From Heliobacterium chlorum (GTDB taxonomy: Bacteria > Bacillota > Desulfitobacteriia > Heliobacteriales > Heliobacteriaceae): a stretch of 64,000 bases of DNA. Numbering within the stretch: the stretch's first letter is position 1; every line of letters begins with the position of its first letter. The notes beneath the pieces are model-generated. The model saw only the letters and a program-made list of their open reading frames with translations, did no database searches and was not told the origin of the DNA. A program made the translations under genes and the position numbers. The DNA is taken from the NCBI RefSeq assembly GCF_014502795.1, contig NZ_JACVHF010000002.1, positions 62,001 through 126,000 of the forward strand, written 5' to 3'. Positions 25,901 through 33,355 of this stretch are shown piece by piece.

Positions 25901-26439
25901 AACCAGAACAAGCGATTACCAGAGGGGAACTGGCTACCATCATTGCCCGACATTTAACAGGGGAACCAAAGAGTATCGCAATTGAATATTCCGATGTCCC
26001 TTCTAATCATTGGGCATTTGAATCAATTGCAAGGCTTCAAGCAATGAATTTGCTCCAGGGATATCCAGACGGTTCGTTCAAACCCGACAGGTTTGTAACG
26101 CGAGGTGAACTCGCTACCTTGGTCAGCAAGTGGAAACAATTAACTAGCAATGGGCATAGTACCTTTGGAGATGTACAGGGCCACTGGGCAGAAAAATCTA
26201 TTGCGGCTATGGAAGAGGCAAATATAATCAAGGGCTATCCTGATGGATTCTTCCATCCTAACCAAGCTGTTACAAGAGCTGAAATCGTTGTACTCATGAA
26301 TCAAATCATCGGCAGGAAACCACTGTTAGGATTAAGTAAAAGCACATGGTCTGATGTACCATCAAAATATTGGGCCGCTGGTGATATTGAAGCCGCGTCA
26401 ACGACTTATACTCTAGAAGTAACTGTGGTAAAAAAGTAA
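19936..26439 (+). CDS. Giant SLH-anchored surface protein with DUF4347 and tandem repeats
   Basis: A 2167-residue exported protein. Order: signal peptide (residues 15-44, ending GEAHA); DUF4347 domain (about 48-205; HIISHGAPGKVFLG, IYGCDVARGEAG), known from large adhesins; a beta domain; eight fibronectin-like repeats of 118-119 residues (about 457-1405; TPPNWAGGYP, GKAYYVV, YDVWVVTEDG); a putative-Ig He_PIG domain (about 1410-1500); a cadherin-like domain (1510-1595); an Ig-like domain (1600-1690); and three SLH domains (from about 1977; GYPDGTFKP, GYPDGSFKP, GYPDGFFHP) that hold it to the wall. ATG follows AAGGAGGTAT. The repeat DNA is very GC-rich, unlike the neighbours. Role: adhesion or S-layer-associated surface display. 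Confidence 0.9.
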   Translation: MSQSLKSEGMNRLLVWPAMQKRLALVFLVLCLLSLYVVTGEAHAKHGEIAFIDRAITHPLLVEQSLPPGVEAVFLESERDGIEQIADTLRDRHDVRAIHIISHGAPGKVFLGKGSLSAANLSTYREQLASIGAALGKDGDILIYGCDVARGEAGKAFISQVADATSAHIAASDDATGAKALHGNWNLEAKTGSIGVAGLAIEAYDSLLFSPIYSHTLDSQGNAGNLRVSSYDGTLQVERHNGSSFQNQYYDYGAYLYGSGISINHGGTVSGSETIYETNTYGNVQPLQVDSQIMNGSHTSITTTWSTTSGPALTIVQTVTLPSLTSQTIDMTWTITNNSGSTLTDIRFMRGVDTVLSGSDAGPGFYNAPSRTVGTNKVESGLSQMMGMQGITIPSKYYTGDKGALFDYMCAGEIPTFVDTTITDNGYGMEWDNASLGNGQSWTIQAKESFVQTTDLTPPNWAATYPKTGTITDVSVNVQAQTNKTGRAYYVVLSDNASTPTADQVRNGQNASGASAWKSGYADLTSTSSPATISLTGLTAATNYDVWLVAEDSTGILQASATKVDIATSGGGDTTPPNWAGGYPQAGTVTYNSAQVLVQTNEIGKAYYVVLPDGASQPSATQVKAGQNQGGVDVGAGNKGQIDVTANTPATISLTGLNPSTSYDVWVVTEDGVPNVQATAVKVDIATSAAPDTTPPNWAGGYPQAGTITDTSAQVLVQTNETGKAYYVVLPDGASQPSAAQVKAGQNQGGVDVGAGNKGQIDVTANTPATISLTGLNPSTSYDVWVVTEDGVPNVQATAVKVDIATSAAPDTTPPTWAGGYPQAGTITDTSAQVLVQTNEAGKAYYVVLPDGASEPSASQVKSGQNQGGVDVGAGNKGQIDLTANTPVTISLTGLNPSTSYDVWVVTEDGVPNVQATAVKVGIATSAAPDTTPPTWAGGYPQAGTITDTSAQVLVQTNEAGKAYYVVLPDGAAQPSAAQVKAGQNQGGVDVGAGNKGQIDVTANTLATISLTDLNPSTSYDVWVVTEDGVANLQGTAVKVDIATSAAPDTTPPNWAGGYPQVGTITDTSAQVLLQTNEAGKAYYVVLPDGAAQPSAAQVKAGQNQGGVDVGAGNKGQIDVTANTPATISITGLNTSTNYDVYVVAEDSVPNLQASATLVNIATGAAPDTTPPTWAGGYPQAGTITNNSADVLVETNETGKAYYVVVADGADAPTAAEVKLGQAAGGADPGAGMSGFVNLTSTSSPATISITGLNPSTNYDVYVVAEDGVPNLQATAVKVDIATSAAPDTTPPNWAATYPKEGTLTDNSANVLAKSNESGKAYYVVLPNGAPAPTAAQVKAGQDANGADAGAGKKGYVNLTANTEATISLIGLSASTDYDVYVVTEDGVPNLQTTPVKVDIATSAALGNNAPAITTQALPNGAVGAPYNTTLDASGGATPYTWSIANGALPIGLDLNTVTGAVYGTPTAAGTSNFTVRVTDHNAQTATSALSLQVNAQSLSSNNLISALVLSGITLNETISSAVYDYTATVPYNISSTTVTAAVDATAALRVNGIDVASGLPSDSIPLSVGPNTIYIIVTAQDGTKKTYTVTVTRQADRVTAAKRDLEILFQPGDAWNSVTGNVTLPASSTGSVPVTWSSSKPEIISANGTVQRPSYGSDDVTVTLTATLSLDGLSVQKAFLVIVKPQNPGAVQSTTQRTVDVKAGETGTTAAQVAVTRTVWSTPEGSSKIVDSVSFNEQKASESVQEAVYRQQSVVSIDLTDNIASQADVFNVGIDRDALARLNGYQKELQIASPDVKVKIPTESIQALTNDSIDLYFRVVPIKQVSVVDQLAGNAKNSSTVSQATGGSASQVQVVGRPMTIETNLNNRRTFVTFPLQNISLPTTASERDAYLASLKVWVQHTDGTEEVKTGTVQYNNLNQPVGITIEINKFSVFTIIRAQAIGRGNGGGGGTRATLPPEKTVEPVRPTTPSSETIKPYVLGYPDGTFKPEQAITRGELATIIARHLTGEPKSIAIEYSDVPSNHWAFESIARLQAMNLLQGYPDGSFKPDRFVTRGELATLVSKWKQLTSNGHSTFGDVQGHWAEKSIAAMEEANIIKGYPDGFFHPNQAVTRAEIVVLMNQIIGRKPLLGLSKSTWSDVPSKYWAAGDIEAASTTYTLEVTVVKK
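21307..24153 (+). repeat. Eight tandem coding repeats of 354-357 bases
   Basis: Units begin at about 21307, 21661, 22018, 22375, 22732, 23089, 23446 and 23803 (TPP-x-WA codons). The spacing is 357 bases except the first (354). Units 2-6 are nearly identical at DNA level; units 1, 7 and 8 are diverged, so the array is being homogenised in the middle. Confidence 0.95.
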
Positions 26440-26499
26440 GCGAAACTGACCGTGTCCAACCGAAGAAGGACTCCCACATCTAAATACATTTTTATTTCT

Positions 26500-26528
26500 G
26501 GCCGGTTTTAGTCCGGCCTTATTTTTTT
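26500..26528 (+). terminator. Intrinsic terminator after surface protein gene
   Basis: GGCCGG (26500-26505) pairs with CCGGCC (26513-26518), followed by TTATTTTTTT. Confidence 0.85.
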
Positions 26529-26580
26529 ACCTTATCGTGGAACCTGATTTACAGACTGGGAAAAGGTCGCAAAGAGAGGG

Positions 26581-26683
26581 TTATACCCTTTGGGGCAAGA
26601 CGGTAAACCTGGAGACGATCATAGACGGGAAGAAGATTCTCTTTAGTTTTAACGGGGAAAAGGTGCAACGGAAGTATCTTTGA
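26581..26683 (+). repeat. spoVR: Direct repeat copy 2: orphan spoVR 3' end
   Basis: Encodes the last 33 residues of SpoVR (YTLWGKTVNLETIIDG onward, ending RKYL and TGA) without any upstream gene part. It matches copy 1 at 99 of 103 positions. It is followed directly by a terminator, so this may be the original gene end and copy 1 the one brought in by the inserted segment. Confidence 0.92.
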
Positions 26684-26689
26684 GTGTAG

Positions 26690-26722
26690 AAAAAAGCCGG
26701 GGAGTTATCTTCCCCGGCTTGA
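26690..26722 (-). terminator. Terminator of the H-NOX gene (and of ancestral spoVR)
   Basis: AAGCCGGGGA (26694-26703) pairs with TCCCCGGCTT (26711-26720). On the minus strand the stem is followed by T6. Confidence 0.85.
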
Positions 26723-26741
26723 ATTATGTACGTTCTATCAA

Positions 26742-27260
26742 TTATGGAAAAACAATCTTGATTTTATCGCCGCCCATTTTGGTAACTTGAAGTTTTTCTT
26801 TGTAATACTCGCCAACTCCATGAATGCAAGCGATAGCAATATCAATAAGTCCCCGCTGTGAGGAATACGTCATTATAACCGTTTTGTCATTCTGCCACTC
26901 GTACTTAAAGCGCGGTGGTTTCGCACCATTCATACGCTGGGTCATAGTTACATGGACGGAATCCATTTTTGATAAGAACTCTTTTGAACTTTTCGCACCC
27001 GTAAAATAAAGTCGGTACATCTTCGGGGCAAATACGGTGGACCAATGGTGACCAAAGGCATCGATTACTTGGTTGAGAGACAGGCTTAATACATTGCAGG
27101 CGGTCGTGATTACCTTCATGGTGTCTTCATCTGTAACATCTCCCATAGGAACGAAGATTTGTCGGGGAACTTCAGATTGATGCAAAATTTCCTCCCACTT
27201 ATTTTCTCCAAAGTTTTTTATCACCAATTCTTTTACGCACATTAGTATAACGCCCTTCAA
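26742..27260 (-). CDS. H-NOX (heme nitric-oxide/oxygen binding) sensor protein
   Basis: A 172-residue stand-alone HNOB domain that binds heme and senses NO. The proximal heme ligand is His103 (MDSVHVTMTQ), followed by GAKPPRF, and the propionate-binding motif Y-x-S-x-R is at Tyr132, Ser134 and Arg136. The residue five after Arg136 is Ile, not the Tyr that stabilises oxygen in some anaerobe H-NOX, so NO-selective binding is inferred. TTG 27260 follows AAAGGAGG and gives the usual M-K-G start. No fused MCP, kinase or cyclase is present and none is adjacent. Divergent from the CODH operon, with about 300 bases between. Confidence 0.92.
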   Translation of the reverse strand: MKGVILMCVKELVIKNFGENKWEEILHQSEVPRQIFVPMGDVTDEDTMKVITTACNVLSLSLNQVIDAFGHHWSTVFAPKMYRLYFTGAKSSKEFLSKMDSVHVTMTQRMNGAKPPRFKYEWQNDKTVIMTYSSQRGLIDIAIACIHGVGEYYKEKLQVTKMGGDKIKIVFP

Positions 27261-27560
27261 GATACGCGCCTCCTTTTATTATCTTGTATACACAATAATA
27301 TACACCATTGTATTAAAAATGGAATAACAAATTACGGGAAATAAAGATTTTTTTGTTTTTGCAGGTAGATGAACAGTTGGGCGAAACAAGGTATTAAGAC
27401 ATCTACCTTAACAAGGGTTTGAGGAAGAATGTAATTACAATTAAAAATTATTTTCACATAAAAATTTCAACAAGGAGTTGGGAACTGTGGTGTAGAAATA
27501 ATGTAAAGGAATTTAATTAATTAGCTTCAAACTTCTTACATGAAAGGATGGCTGAATCTA

Positions 27561-28828
27561 GTGAGCATTCTTATTATCGGTAACAGTGCTGCGGGAGTCG
27601 CGGCGGCAGAAGCTGTTCGTCAAATGGATCCCTTGGTTGAAGTGACTATGGTATCTGATGAACCCTATTCTTCCTATTCCCGATGTGTCATCCGGGAGGT
27701 AATATCGGGTAAAAAAAAGACTTAACCGGATTGCAAATCCGGAGGCCCGATCACTTTCACAGGCTAAATATTAAAGAACTTTTGGGAATACGAGTTGAAA
27801 AGATATGTTCTGAACAGGGAAAAGTGCTTTTATCAAATGGAACTTCTTTGAATTACGACGGTTTGGTTATGGCCACGGGTGCTCGGCCATCCAGTTTAAA
27901 TATTCCCGGTGATGACTTGCCTGGCGTCTTTACATTAAGAACCTATGATGATGCGAAAGCCATCGTACGCCGAGCTGATCAAGTATCTTCCGCAGTAACC
28001 GTTGGAGGCGGTCTTATTGCGTTGAAGACTGCTGCTGCACTTAAAGAACGAGGCGTTCAAAAAGTGACCGTGGTGATCAAATCACGGCAAATTCTTAGCC
28101 GTCAACTGGATCCTTTATCCGCGGAAATCGTCAAAAGAGCGTTAGAAAAGCTAGAACTCCAGTTTGTTTTTGGCGTCAATCCCATTGCTTTTGAGGGAGA
28201 CAAGCGAGAGGGACTGTCAGAAATCATCTTGGAAGACGGCAGCCGATTATCAGCTCAATTAGCGGTCGTGGGAAAAGGTGTAACTCCTAATCAAGAGCTG
28301 GCTTTAGGGGTTGGAGGAAAACAAAATCGGGGTCTCTTAGTCGATCCTTTTCTGTCGATAGGCAGAGAGAACATATTTGCCGCAGGCGACGTGATCGAAG
28401 TGCAAGATCCGATAACTGGCGAACATACGACTTCTGCCTTATGGTCATTAGCATCGGTACAGGGACGTGTAGCGGGTTATAACGCACTCGCGGTTACGCG
28501 GGGGAAACCGCTGCAACGGTATATTCCGAGACTGACTCGTATGAATGCCACAGAATTTAATGGGATTCCTGTGGTATCGATAGGACATGTAGATGTACAG
28601 GGTGAAGACGTGGAGATTTTTAAAGGCGGCCCAAGTCTCAAATCTTCCGTTGCTCACCGACATTTGGTTTTTAAAGGGCCTCAATTAGTCGGGGCGGCAT
28701 TAGTAGGGGATGTAGACCAAGCGGGTCCTTATGCCAATTTGATCATCCGAGGGTTGCCTGTTCGTCACTACGCCAAGGATTTGCTGCGAGGAAATGTGTT
28801 GAAAACCATTTTGACTCGTCTAACTTAA
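27561..28828 (+). CDS. FAD/NAD(P)-dependent reductase of the CODH operon (FNOR), frameshifted at A8
   Basis: Flavoprotein of the pyridine-nucleotide-disulfide family that would pass electrons between the CooF-like ferredoxin and NAD(P). N-terminal FAD motif ILIIGNSAAGVAAAEA, then SSYSRCVIREVISG; after the break, QIRRPDHFHRL, MATGARPSSLNIPG, NAD motif AVTVGGGLIALKTAAAL and IFAAGDVIE. The two halves join only if eight A residues at 27711-27718 are read as nine (or six), so the gene is frameshifted, or slippage restores it. GTG 27561 follows AAAGGATGG. Gene order FNOR-CooS-CooF is known from CODH/FNOR clusters of Clostridia and Geobacter. Confidence 0.85.
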
Positions 28829-28846
28829 AAGGGTGGGAGTGTTAGT

Positions 28847-30757
28847 ATGGATACAAGATCCGTTGATTTAGCTGTACAAGAGATGTTAGAAGTGGCGTTC
28901 CAAAATAAAATTGAAACTGCTTGGGACCGTTTAAATTCCCAACAGCCTCAGTGCGGCTTTGGTGAGTTAGGTCTATGCTGCCGGAATTGTACTCAGGGCC
29001 CCTGTCGAATCGATCCTTTTGGAGATGGACCTCGAAAAGGCGTTTGCGGCGCTGATGCAGATACGTTAGTTGCTCGCAACTTGGCCCGGTCTATTGTCGC
29101 CGGAACAGCCTCACATTCAGGGCACTCCAAACACTTGGCTCATGTGCTAAAAAAATGGGCCGATGGGAAAGCGCCTGATTATCCGGTGAAAGATGAGAGG
29201 AAACTTTTGGCCGTCGCCCAGCGTCACGGGATCGAGGTAGAAGGAAAGGAAATTAAGACGATCGCCCGCTTGGTGGCAGAAGTGGCCTTGGAAGATTTTT
29301 CGGAACGAGAAACTCCCATTGCTTTTGCAAATCGGACGGTCACGAAAAGTCGAGCAGAACTGTGGAATAAATTCGGTATCAACCCTATAGGCATCGATTC
29401 CATCATCGCGGAAATGATGCATCGTACGACACTTGGTGTAGATGCTGATGCGAACAATCTGTTGTTAGGAAGTATAGCTGCGGGGATCGCTGATTATGCG
29501 GGGTGCCACATGGGAACCGACCTATCTGATATTCTTTTCGGAACCCCTACTCCTGTATTTTCCGAAATGAATATGGGTGTGTTGGATCCAAAACAGGTGA
29601 ATGTAGCCCTCCATGGTCACAATCCGGTCCTTTCGGATTTATTAGTTCAAGTGTCGCGAGAGATGAGAGAAGAGGCAAAAATGGCCGGTGCGACAGGCAT
29701 AAATCTCGTCGGTATCTGCTGTACCGGCAGCGAAGTGCTCATGAGACACGGTGTGCCATCATGTACGCACTCCGTGTCTCAAGAGTTGCCGATCCTCACT
29801 GGTATTCTGGACGCGATGGTGGTGGACTATCAATGCGTATATCCGTCCATCACGACCTTAGCCGGTTGTTATTCTACGAAAGTGATTACGACCATGTCCA
29901 TGGCCAAAATTCCCGGAGCAATCCATATTGAAATTCATGAGGAAGATGCCTGGGAAAAGGGGAAAGAGATTCTCCGGCTCGCGATTGCAGCATTTAAAGA
30001 ACGGGCTGGTAGATCCTTTCACGTTCCTCAATGCAAAGAGAAGGTGATTGCCGGTTTTTCCACAGAAGCGATCGTCGCTGCTCTTGCCAAGTTGAACCAA
30101 GAAGAACCATTACAGCCTTTGATTGATAATATCGTAAATGGAAACATACAGGGGATATGTTTGTTTGCTGGATGCAATAACGTGAAGGTTCGTCAAGATG
30201 AAAACTATATCATTATGGCGAAGGAACTGGCAAAGCGAAATGTGCTTCTGTTAGCTACAGGATGTGGCGCAGGGTCTCTCGGTCGCCTCGGTTTTATGAA
30301 TGGAGAGGCGACAAAGGCCTACGCCGGGGAGGGGATGAAGGCTGTCCTGTCCGCAATCGGAGAGGCCAATGGGTTAGAGGGTCCTCTTCCACCAGTTTTG
30401 CATCTGGGATCATGTGTAGATAATTCTCGGGCTGTTGATATTGCAGTTGCCATCGCGGAAAAATTGGGTGTAGATACGGATATGCTGCCTGTTGTCGCTT
30501 CAGCGCCCGAGTACAAGACGGAAAAAGCTTTTTCTATCGGGACTTACGCCGTCGCGCTCGGTTTCCCCACGCACCTTGGAATGGTTCCACCTGTTGTGGG
30601 TTCTAAACAAGTGGTTAAAACCTTGACCAAAGATATTAGGGGAATTACAGGCGGGTATTTGATCGTGGAGACAAATCCCTTGGAAGCTGCGAAAAAACTG
30701 TTTCTGGCCATTCAAGAGCGCAGGGCAGATCTTGGGCTCTCGACCCGTCTTTGGTAG
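28847..30757 (+). CDS. cooS: Anaerobic carbon monoxide dehydrogenase catalytic subunit
   Basis: A 636-residue Ni-Fe-S enzyme interconverting CO and CO2 with two electrons. N-terminal B/D-cluster cysteines are in CGFGELGLCCRNCTQGPC. The C-cluster ligands expected from the Carboxydothermus enzyme are all visible: His in ALHGHNP, then Cys in GICCTGSE, DYQCVYP, FAGCNN, TGCGAG and LGSCVDNSR. Length is normal. It lies 18 bases after the reductase gene and six bases before the ferredoxin gene. With no CooA, CooC, hydrogenase or ACS genes in the window, a redox-balancing or CO-detoxifying role feeding NAD(P)H is more likely than acetyl-CoA synthesis. A separate nickel chaperone must be encoded elsewhere. 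Confidence 0.97.
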   Translation: MDTRSVDLAVQEMLEVAFQNKIETAWDRLNSQQPQCGFGELGLCCRNCTQGPCRIDPFGDGPRKGVCGADADTLVARNLARSIVAGTASHSGHSKHLAHVLKKWADGKAPDYPVKDERKLLAVAQRHGIEVEGKEIKTIARLVAEVALEDFSERETPIAFANRTVTKSRAELWNKFGINPIGIDSIIAEMMHRTTLGVDADANNLLLGSIAAGIADYAGCHMGTDLSDILFGTPTPVFSEMNMGVLDPKQVNVALHGHNPVLSDLLVQVSREMREEAKMAGATGINLVGICCTGSEVLMRHGVPSCTHSVSQELPILTGILDAMVVDYQCVYPSITTLAGCYSTKVITTMSMAKIPGAIHIEIHEEDAWEKGKEILRLAIAAFKERAGRSFHVPQCKEKVIAGFSTEAIVAALAKLNQEEPLQPLIDNIVNGNIQGICLFAGCNNVKVRQDENYIIMAKELAKRNVLLLATGCGAGSLGRLGFMNGEATKAYAGEGMKAVLSAIGEANGLEGPLPPVLHLGSCVDNSRAVDIAVAIAEKLGVDTDMLPVVASAPEYKTEKAFSIGTYAVALGFPTHLGMVPPVVGSKQVVKTLTKDIRGITGGYLIVETNPLEAAKKLFLAIQERRADLGLSTRLW

Positions 30758-30769
30758 GGGGGGATGACG

Positions 30770-31285
30770 ATGGCAGGAAAGATAGTTGCTAAGGTGGAAC
30801 GGTGTATCGGATGTAAAGCTTGCGAACTTGCCTGTGCTGTAGCTCACAGTACAAAGAGATCGGTTGTCGAAGTGGTCTTAGCTGGAGAACTTCCCAAAAA
30901 ACGAATACAAGTCCATCAGGTGCCCGGAAAAAAGGTCCCCTTGAACTGTAACCATTGTACCAACGCGACTTGTATTGACTACTGCATAACCGGTGCCATG
31001 CACCGCCGTAATGACGGCATTGTGACAAATGAAGATGGCCCATCGGAATGCAATGGATGTTGGATGTGTATCATGAGTTGTCCCTTTGGTGCTATCATTC
31101 AAGATGAAGAAACTCACAAACCCATTAAGTGCGATCAAAACTGCTTGCGAAATCATAAAATCCCCCGCTGTGTGCAAGCGTGCCCGACGAAAGCGTTGCT
31201 ATACTGGCAAGTGGACGATTTGAAAGCGCAAGCCATCAAAAACGCGAAAAATAAAATAGATCAGTTGTACAATCATAATTCTTGA
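30770..31285 (+). CDS. cooF: CooF-like ferredoxin, four 4Fe-4S clusters
   Basis: A 171-residue electron carrier partner of CooS. Cysteine groups: CIGCKACELAC (residues 11-21), CNHCTNATC followed by DYC, CNGCWMCIMSC, and a last group with CDQNC and CVQAC. This pattern of four clusters is that of CooF/HycB-type proteins. ATG 30770 has better spacing to the G7 ribosome site than ATG 30764. It is last in the operon and followed by a terminator at 31326. It would pass CO-derived electrons to the flavoprotein of the same operon. Confidence 0.92.
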   Translation: MAGKIVAKVERCIGCKACELACAVAHSTKRSVVEVVLAGELPKKRIQVHQVPGKKVPLNCNHCTNATCIDYCITGAMHRRNDGIVTNEDGPSECNGCWMCIMSCPFGAIIQDEETHKPIKCDQNCLRNHKIPRCVQACPTKALLYWQVDDLKAQAIKNAKNKIDQLYNHNS

Positions 31286-31325
31286 AGTGTAAGAAATGCA
31301 TGAGGAATAAGAACTAAATAATAAG

Positions 31326-31368
31326 GCGTTTAAGAATTCTAACTCACTAGGTTCTTAAACGCTTTTTC
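31326..31368 (+). terminator. Intrinsic terminator of CODH operon
   Basis: GCGTTTAAGAA (31326-31336) pairs perfectly with TTCTTAAACGC (31352-31362), then T5. Confidence 0.88.
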
Positions 31369-31531
31369 ATTGGCGTTGATGCTATATATTTTTGGTTTCC
31401 GGATGGATTCAACATGTCCAAAACCTTTTGTTTGACAAATTAAAGGAATTTGACTGAAAAAGCGGAATATTAAGAATAATGATGCTCTGGTCTAACTAAG
31501 CACTAAGAATAAGAAGATAAGAGGTGGTGTT

Positions 31532-32146
31532 ATGGCAGTGGTAGAACGTCAATATTCGGCTCATCCTACAATCTTATCGCCTCAATTATGGCTCGGACGT
31601 TCGCCGCTAGACCCTGCTAAAATCAATCCCGTCACCAATACGCCTCAAAACAAACCTTTCGGTGGCTTTTGGACTTCTACCTATCATGAGACCCTCATGT
31701 CTGATTGGGTTCTTTTTTCCTATACGCATGAGACTTATTGGAAGGGAACGGCGTTAGAGGCTTGGATTGTTATGGCCACCCCCGATGCTCGGGTATACAG
31801 GATCGATGGCTATTATGACTTTGAAGAACTGCTCTGTCGGTATCATGTCAATCCCGGTTGGAACGGCCCCTTTATCCCTGCTAAAAGATTTAGTGAAATC
31901 TATTCACTGTTTTGTGGTGAATTGCCGATGGGGAAGGCGAAGCTGGACTTTGAGGCGATCAGCCGAGATTATGACGCTGTCCACCTGACCGAACGAGGGT
32001 TGTCAGAGACAAAGTATGGGTATCCTTATAACCTTATGGGATGGGATGTAGAAAGCACGCTTTGGTTTCGTTGGTCTTTCTCACGGGTCGAATACCTGGG
32101 GAATCTCTGTACAAATCCATTGAGAATCGTTGCCCCGGACAGATGA
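31532..32146 (+). CDS. Hypothetical protein, possible ADP-ribosyltransferase-like fold
   Basis: A 204-residue soluble protein with no signal peptide. KPFGGFWTSTYHET-x-SDW near residue 42 recalls a motif in some phage and actinobacterial proteins thought to be distant ADP-ribosyltransferase relatives (KP-x-G-L-W-x-S, then W). ARVYRIDGYYDFEEL and DYDAVHLTERGL could be the following core strands. This is weak motif recognition, not a family match. ATG follows AGAGGTGGTG. Monocistronic, between terminated operons. No toxin-antitoxin partner is obvious unless the 82-residue protein downstream serves as one. Confidence 0.5.
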   Translation: MAVVERQYSAHPTILSPQLWLGRSPLDPAKINPVTNTPQNKPFGGFWTSTYHETLMSDWVLFSYTHETYWKGTALEAWIVMATPDARVYRIDGYYDFEELLCRYHVNPGWNGPFIPAKRFSEIYSLFCGELPMGKAKLDFEAISRDYDAVHLTERGLSETKYGYPYNLMGWDVESTLWFRWSFSRVEYLGNLCTNPLRIVAPDR

Positions 32147-32294
32147 TTATTTAAAGTTTACAATGATTCACGAAAATAGCTTGTTTCAGATAGATGGGCA
32201 AGGAGGATTTTTTACTTCTTTGCGGAAAAGATAATGTGAAAGAAATATTTAGAACTGAACGGCATGCGAAAAACGCGAAAATGGAGGGGACACA

Positions 32295-32543
32295 ATGTTA
32301 GGTCAAATGGACTTGCTAGAAGAAGTGAGACATCAACGAATCGAGGATATTTTGGCCGCATCCCCAGTGTTTCTTTGCCGGTTTCTTGGATTATCGGACC
32401 ATCCCTTAGCACCGATGCTTTTAACGGGGATGGATCTCGAAGCGATGATTGAAGACGCTTTGGAACAGATGCCAGAAGAAAAGATCGCTCTTTTCTTAAC
32501 AGAACTGAAAGAAAAGAAACCTGTCTCATTCACCTATTTATAG
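32295..32543 (+). CDS. Small acidic helical hypothetical protein (82 residues)
   Basis: ATG 32295 follows TGGAGGGG. The product is an 82-residue, mainly helical, acidic protein (LLEEVRHQRIEDILAA, LEAMIEDALEQMPEEKIALFL) with no cysteine pairs suggesting metal binding. It ends before a bidirectional terminator. Position 150 bases after the ART-like gene allows a joint role, but there is no evidence for it. Family not recognised. Confidence 0.6.
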   Translation: MLGQMDLLEEVRHQRIEDILAASPVFLCRFLGLSDHPLAPMLLTGMDLEAMIEDALEQMPEEKIALFLTELKEKKPVSFTYL

Positions 32544-32566
32544 ACTAGAATCCCAGATAGTAAAGC

Positions 32567-32606
32567 AAAACGCCCCCGGAGATCTTGTTCTCCGGGAGCG
32601 TTTTTT
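32567..32606. terminator. Bidirectional terminator
   Basis: AAAACGCCCCCGGAGA pairs with TCTCCGGGAGCGTTTT with one mismatch and a six-base loop; serves the converging genes at 32543 and 32616. Confidence 0.88.
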
Positions 32607-32615
32607 GCGTAAAAA

Positions 32616-33293
32616 TTATTCGGCTGTTTCTTCCCCGACGCCTATTTCTTCTGTTTCCGTTGTTTCCGGAATTACTTCTGGTTCGACATCTGGAAAAGCC
32701 GGTTCAGTTTCCTTGATTTCTTCCGGAATTTCAGTGGCGCCTTTTTTTATTTGTTCATATTCCTCGATGAGTGCATTGATTCCTTGGAACAGGGCATCTT
32801 TTCCATAAAGAAAACGCATCATACTGGGGACATCTTCTTTTATGTTCGTAACGGTGATTTCCTTACCATGTTCCTCTAAAAGACGGAGTTGTTCGAAGAT
32901 GGTGTTTTTAATCTCTTCTTCGGTGCTTCCCCAACGAATCCGGTTGGGTTTGACTTTAACCGGTTCAACTACTTTTTTACGACGTCCCCGACGAGGTGCT
33001 TCCATAGTCTCGGCGGTTTCCGAATCTTCTTCAGCGGCCAAAGAGGTAGTAGTTTCTCCGAGTGTGTCAACCAGGTTGCTTTGTTCTTGCTTTTCTACTT
33101 GGATTGTGGTCTGAAGATCTTGTAAAACATTACGTACGGAAGCTAATTCGCTGACCACAGGGTCGAGGGCACGGTTTACAAGTTCTTGGGCCATTTTAAA
33201 TGCAAATTCTACGGACTGACGATAGCGTTGATAATCTGCATCTAATTGCTGTAATGCCTTATCTTGAGGGGACAACTCTTCCAGTTGACGCAT
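32616..33293 (-). CDS. Hypothetical coiled-coil protein with basic and acidic blocks
   Basis: A 225-residue protein without membrane or signal segments. Residues 1-75 are helical, probably coiled coil (ALQQLDADYQRYRQSVEF). Residues 95-120 form a linker with the basic block RRGRRKK. Residues 120-185 are a compact helical domain (WGSTEEEIKNTIFEQLRLL, MMRFLYGKDALF), and the rest is a Glu/Pro/Thr-rich acidic tail. ATG follows AAAGGACGG. The basic patch allows nucleic-acid binding, which is inference only. Not recognised. Confidence 0.65.
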   Translation of the reverse strand: MRQLEELSPQDKALQQLDADYQRYRQSVEFAFKMAQELVNRALDPVVSELASVRNVLQDLQTTIQVEKQEQSNLVDTLGETTTSLAAEEDSETAETMEAPRRGRRKKVVEPVKVKPNRIRWGSTEEEIKNTIFEQLRLLEEHGKEITVTNIKEDVPSMMRFLYGKDALFQGINALIEEYEQIKKGATEIPEEIKETEPAFPDVEPEVIPETTETEEIGVGEETAE

Positions 33294-33326
33294 GTGGAAT
33301 ACCGTCCTTTACCTAGTTTTTTAAGT

Positions 33327-33355
33327 ATATTATATATCAAAAGCGGCGTATTCAA
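33327..33355 (-). promoter_or_regulatory. Promoter of the coiled-coil gene
   Basis: Minus strand TTGAAT (33355-33350), 17 bases, TAATAT (33332-33327). The remaining bases up to 33620 hold nothing else I can support. Confidence 0.6.
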
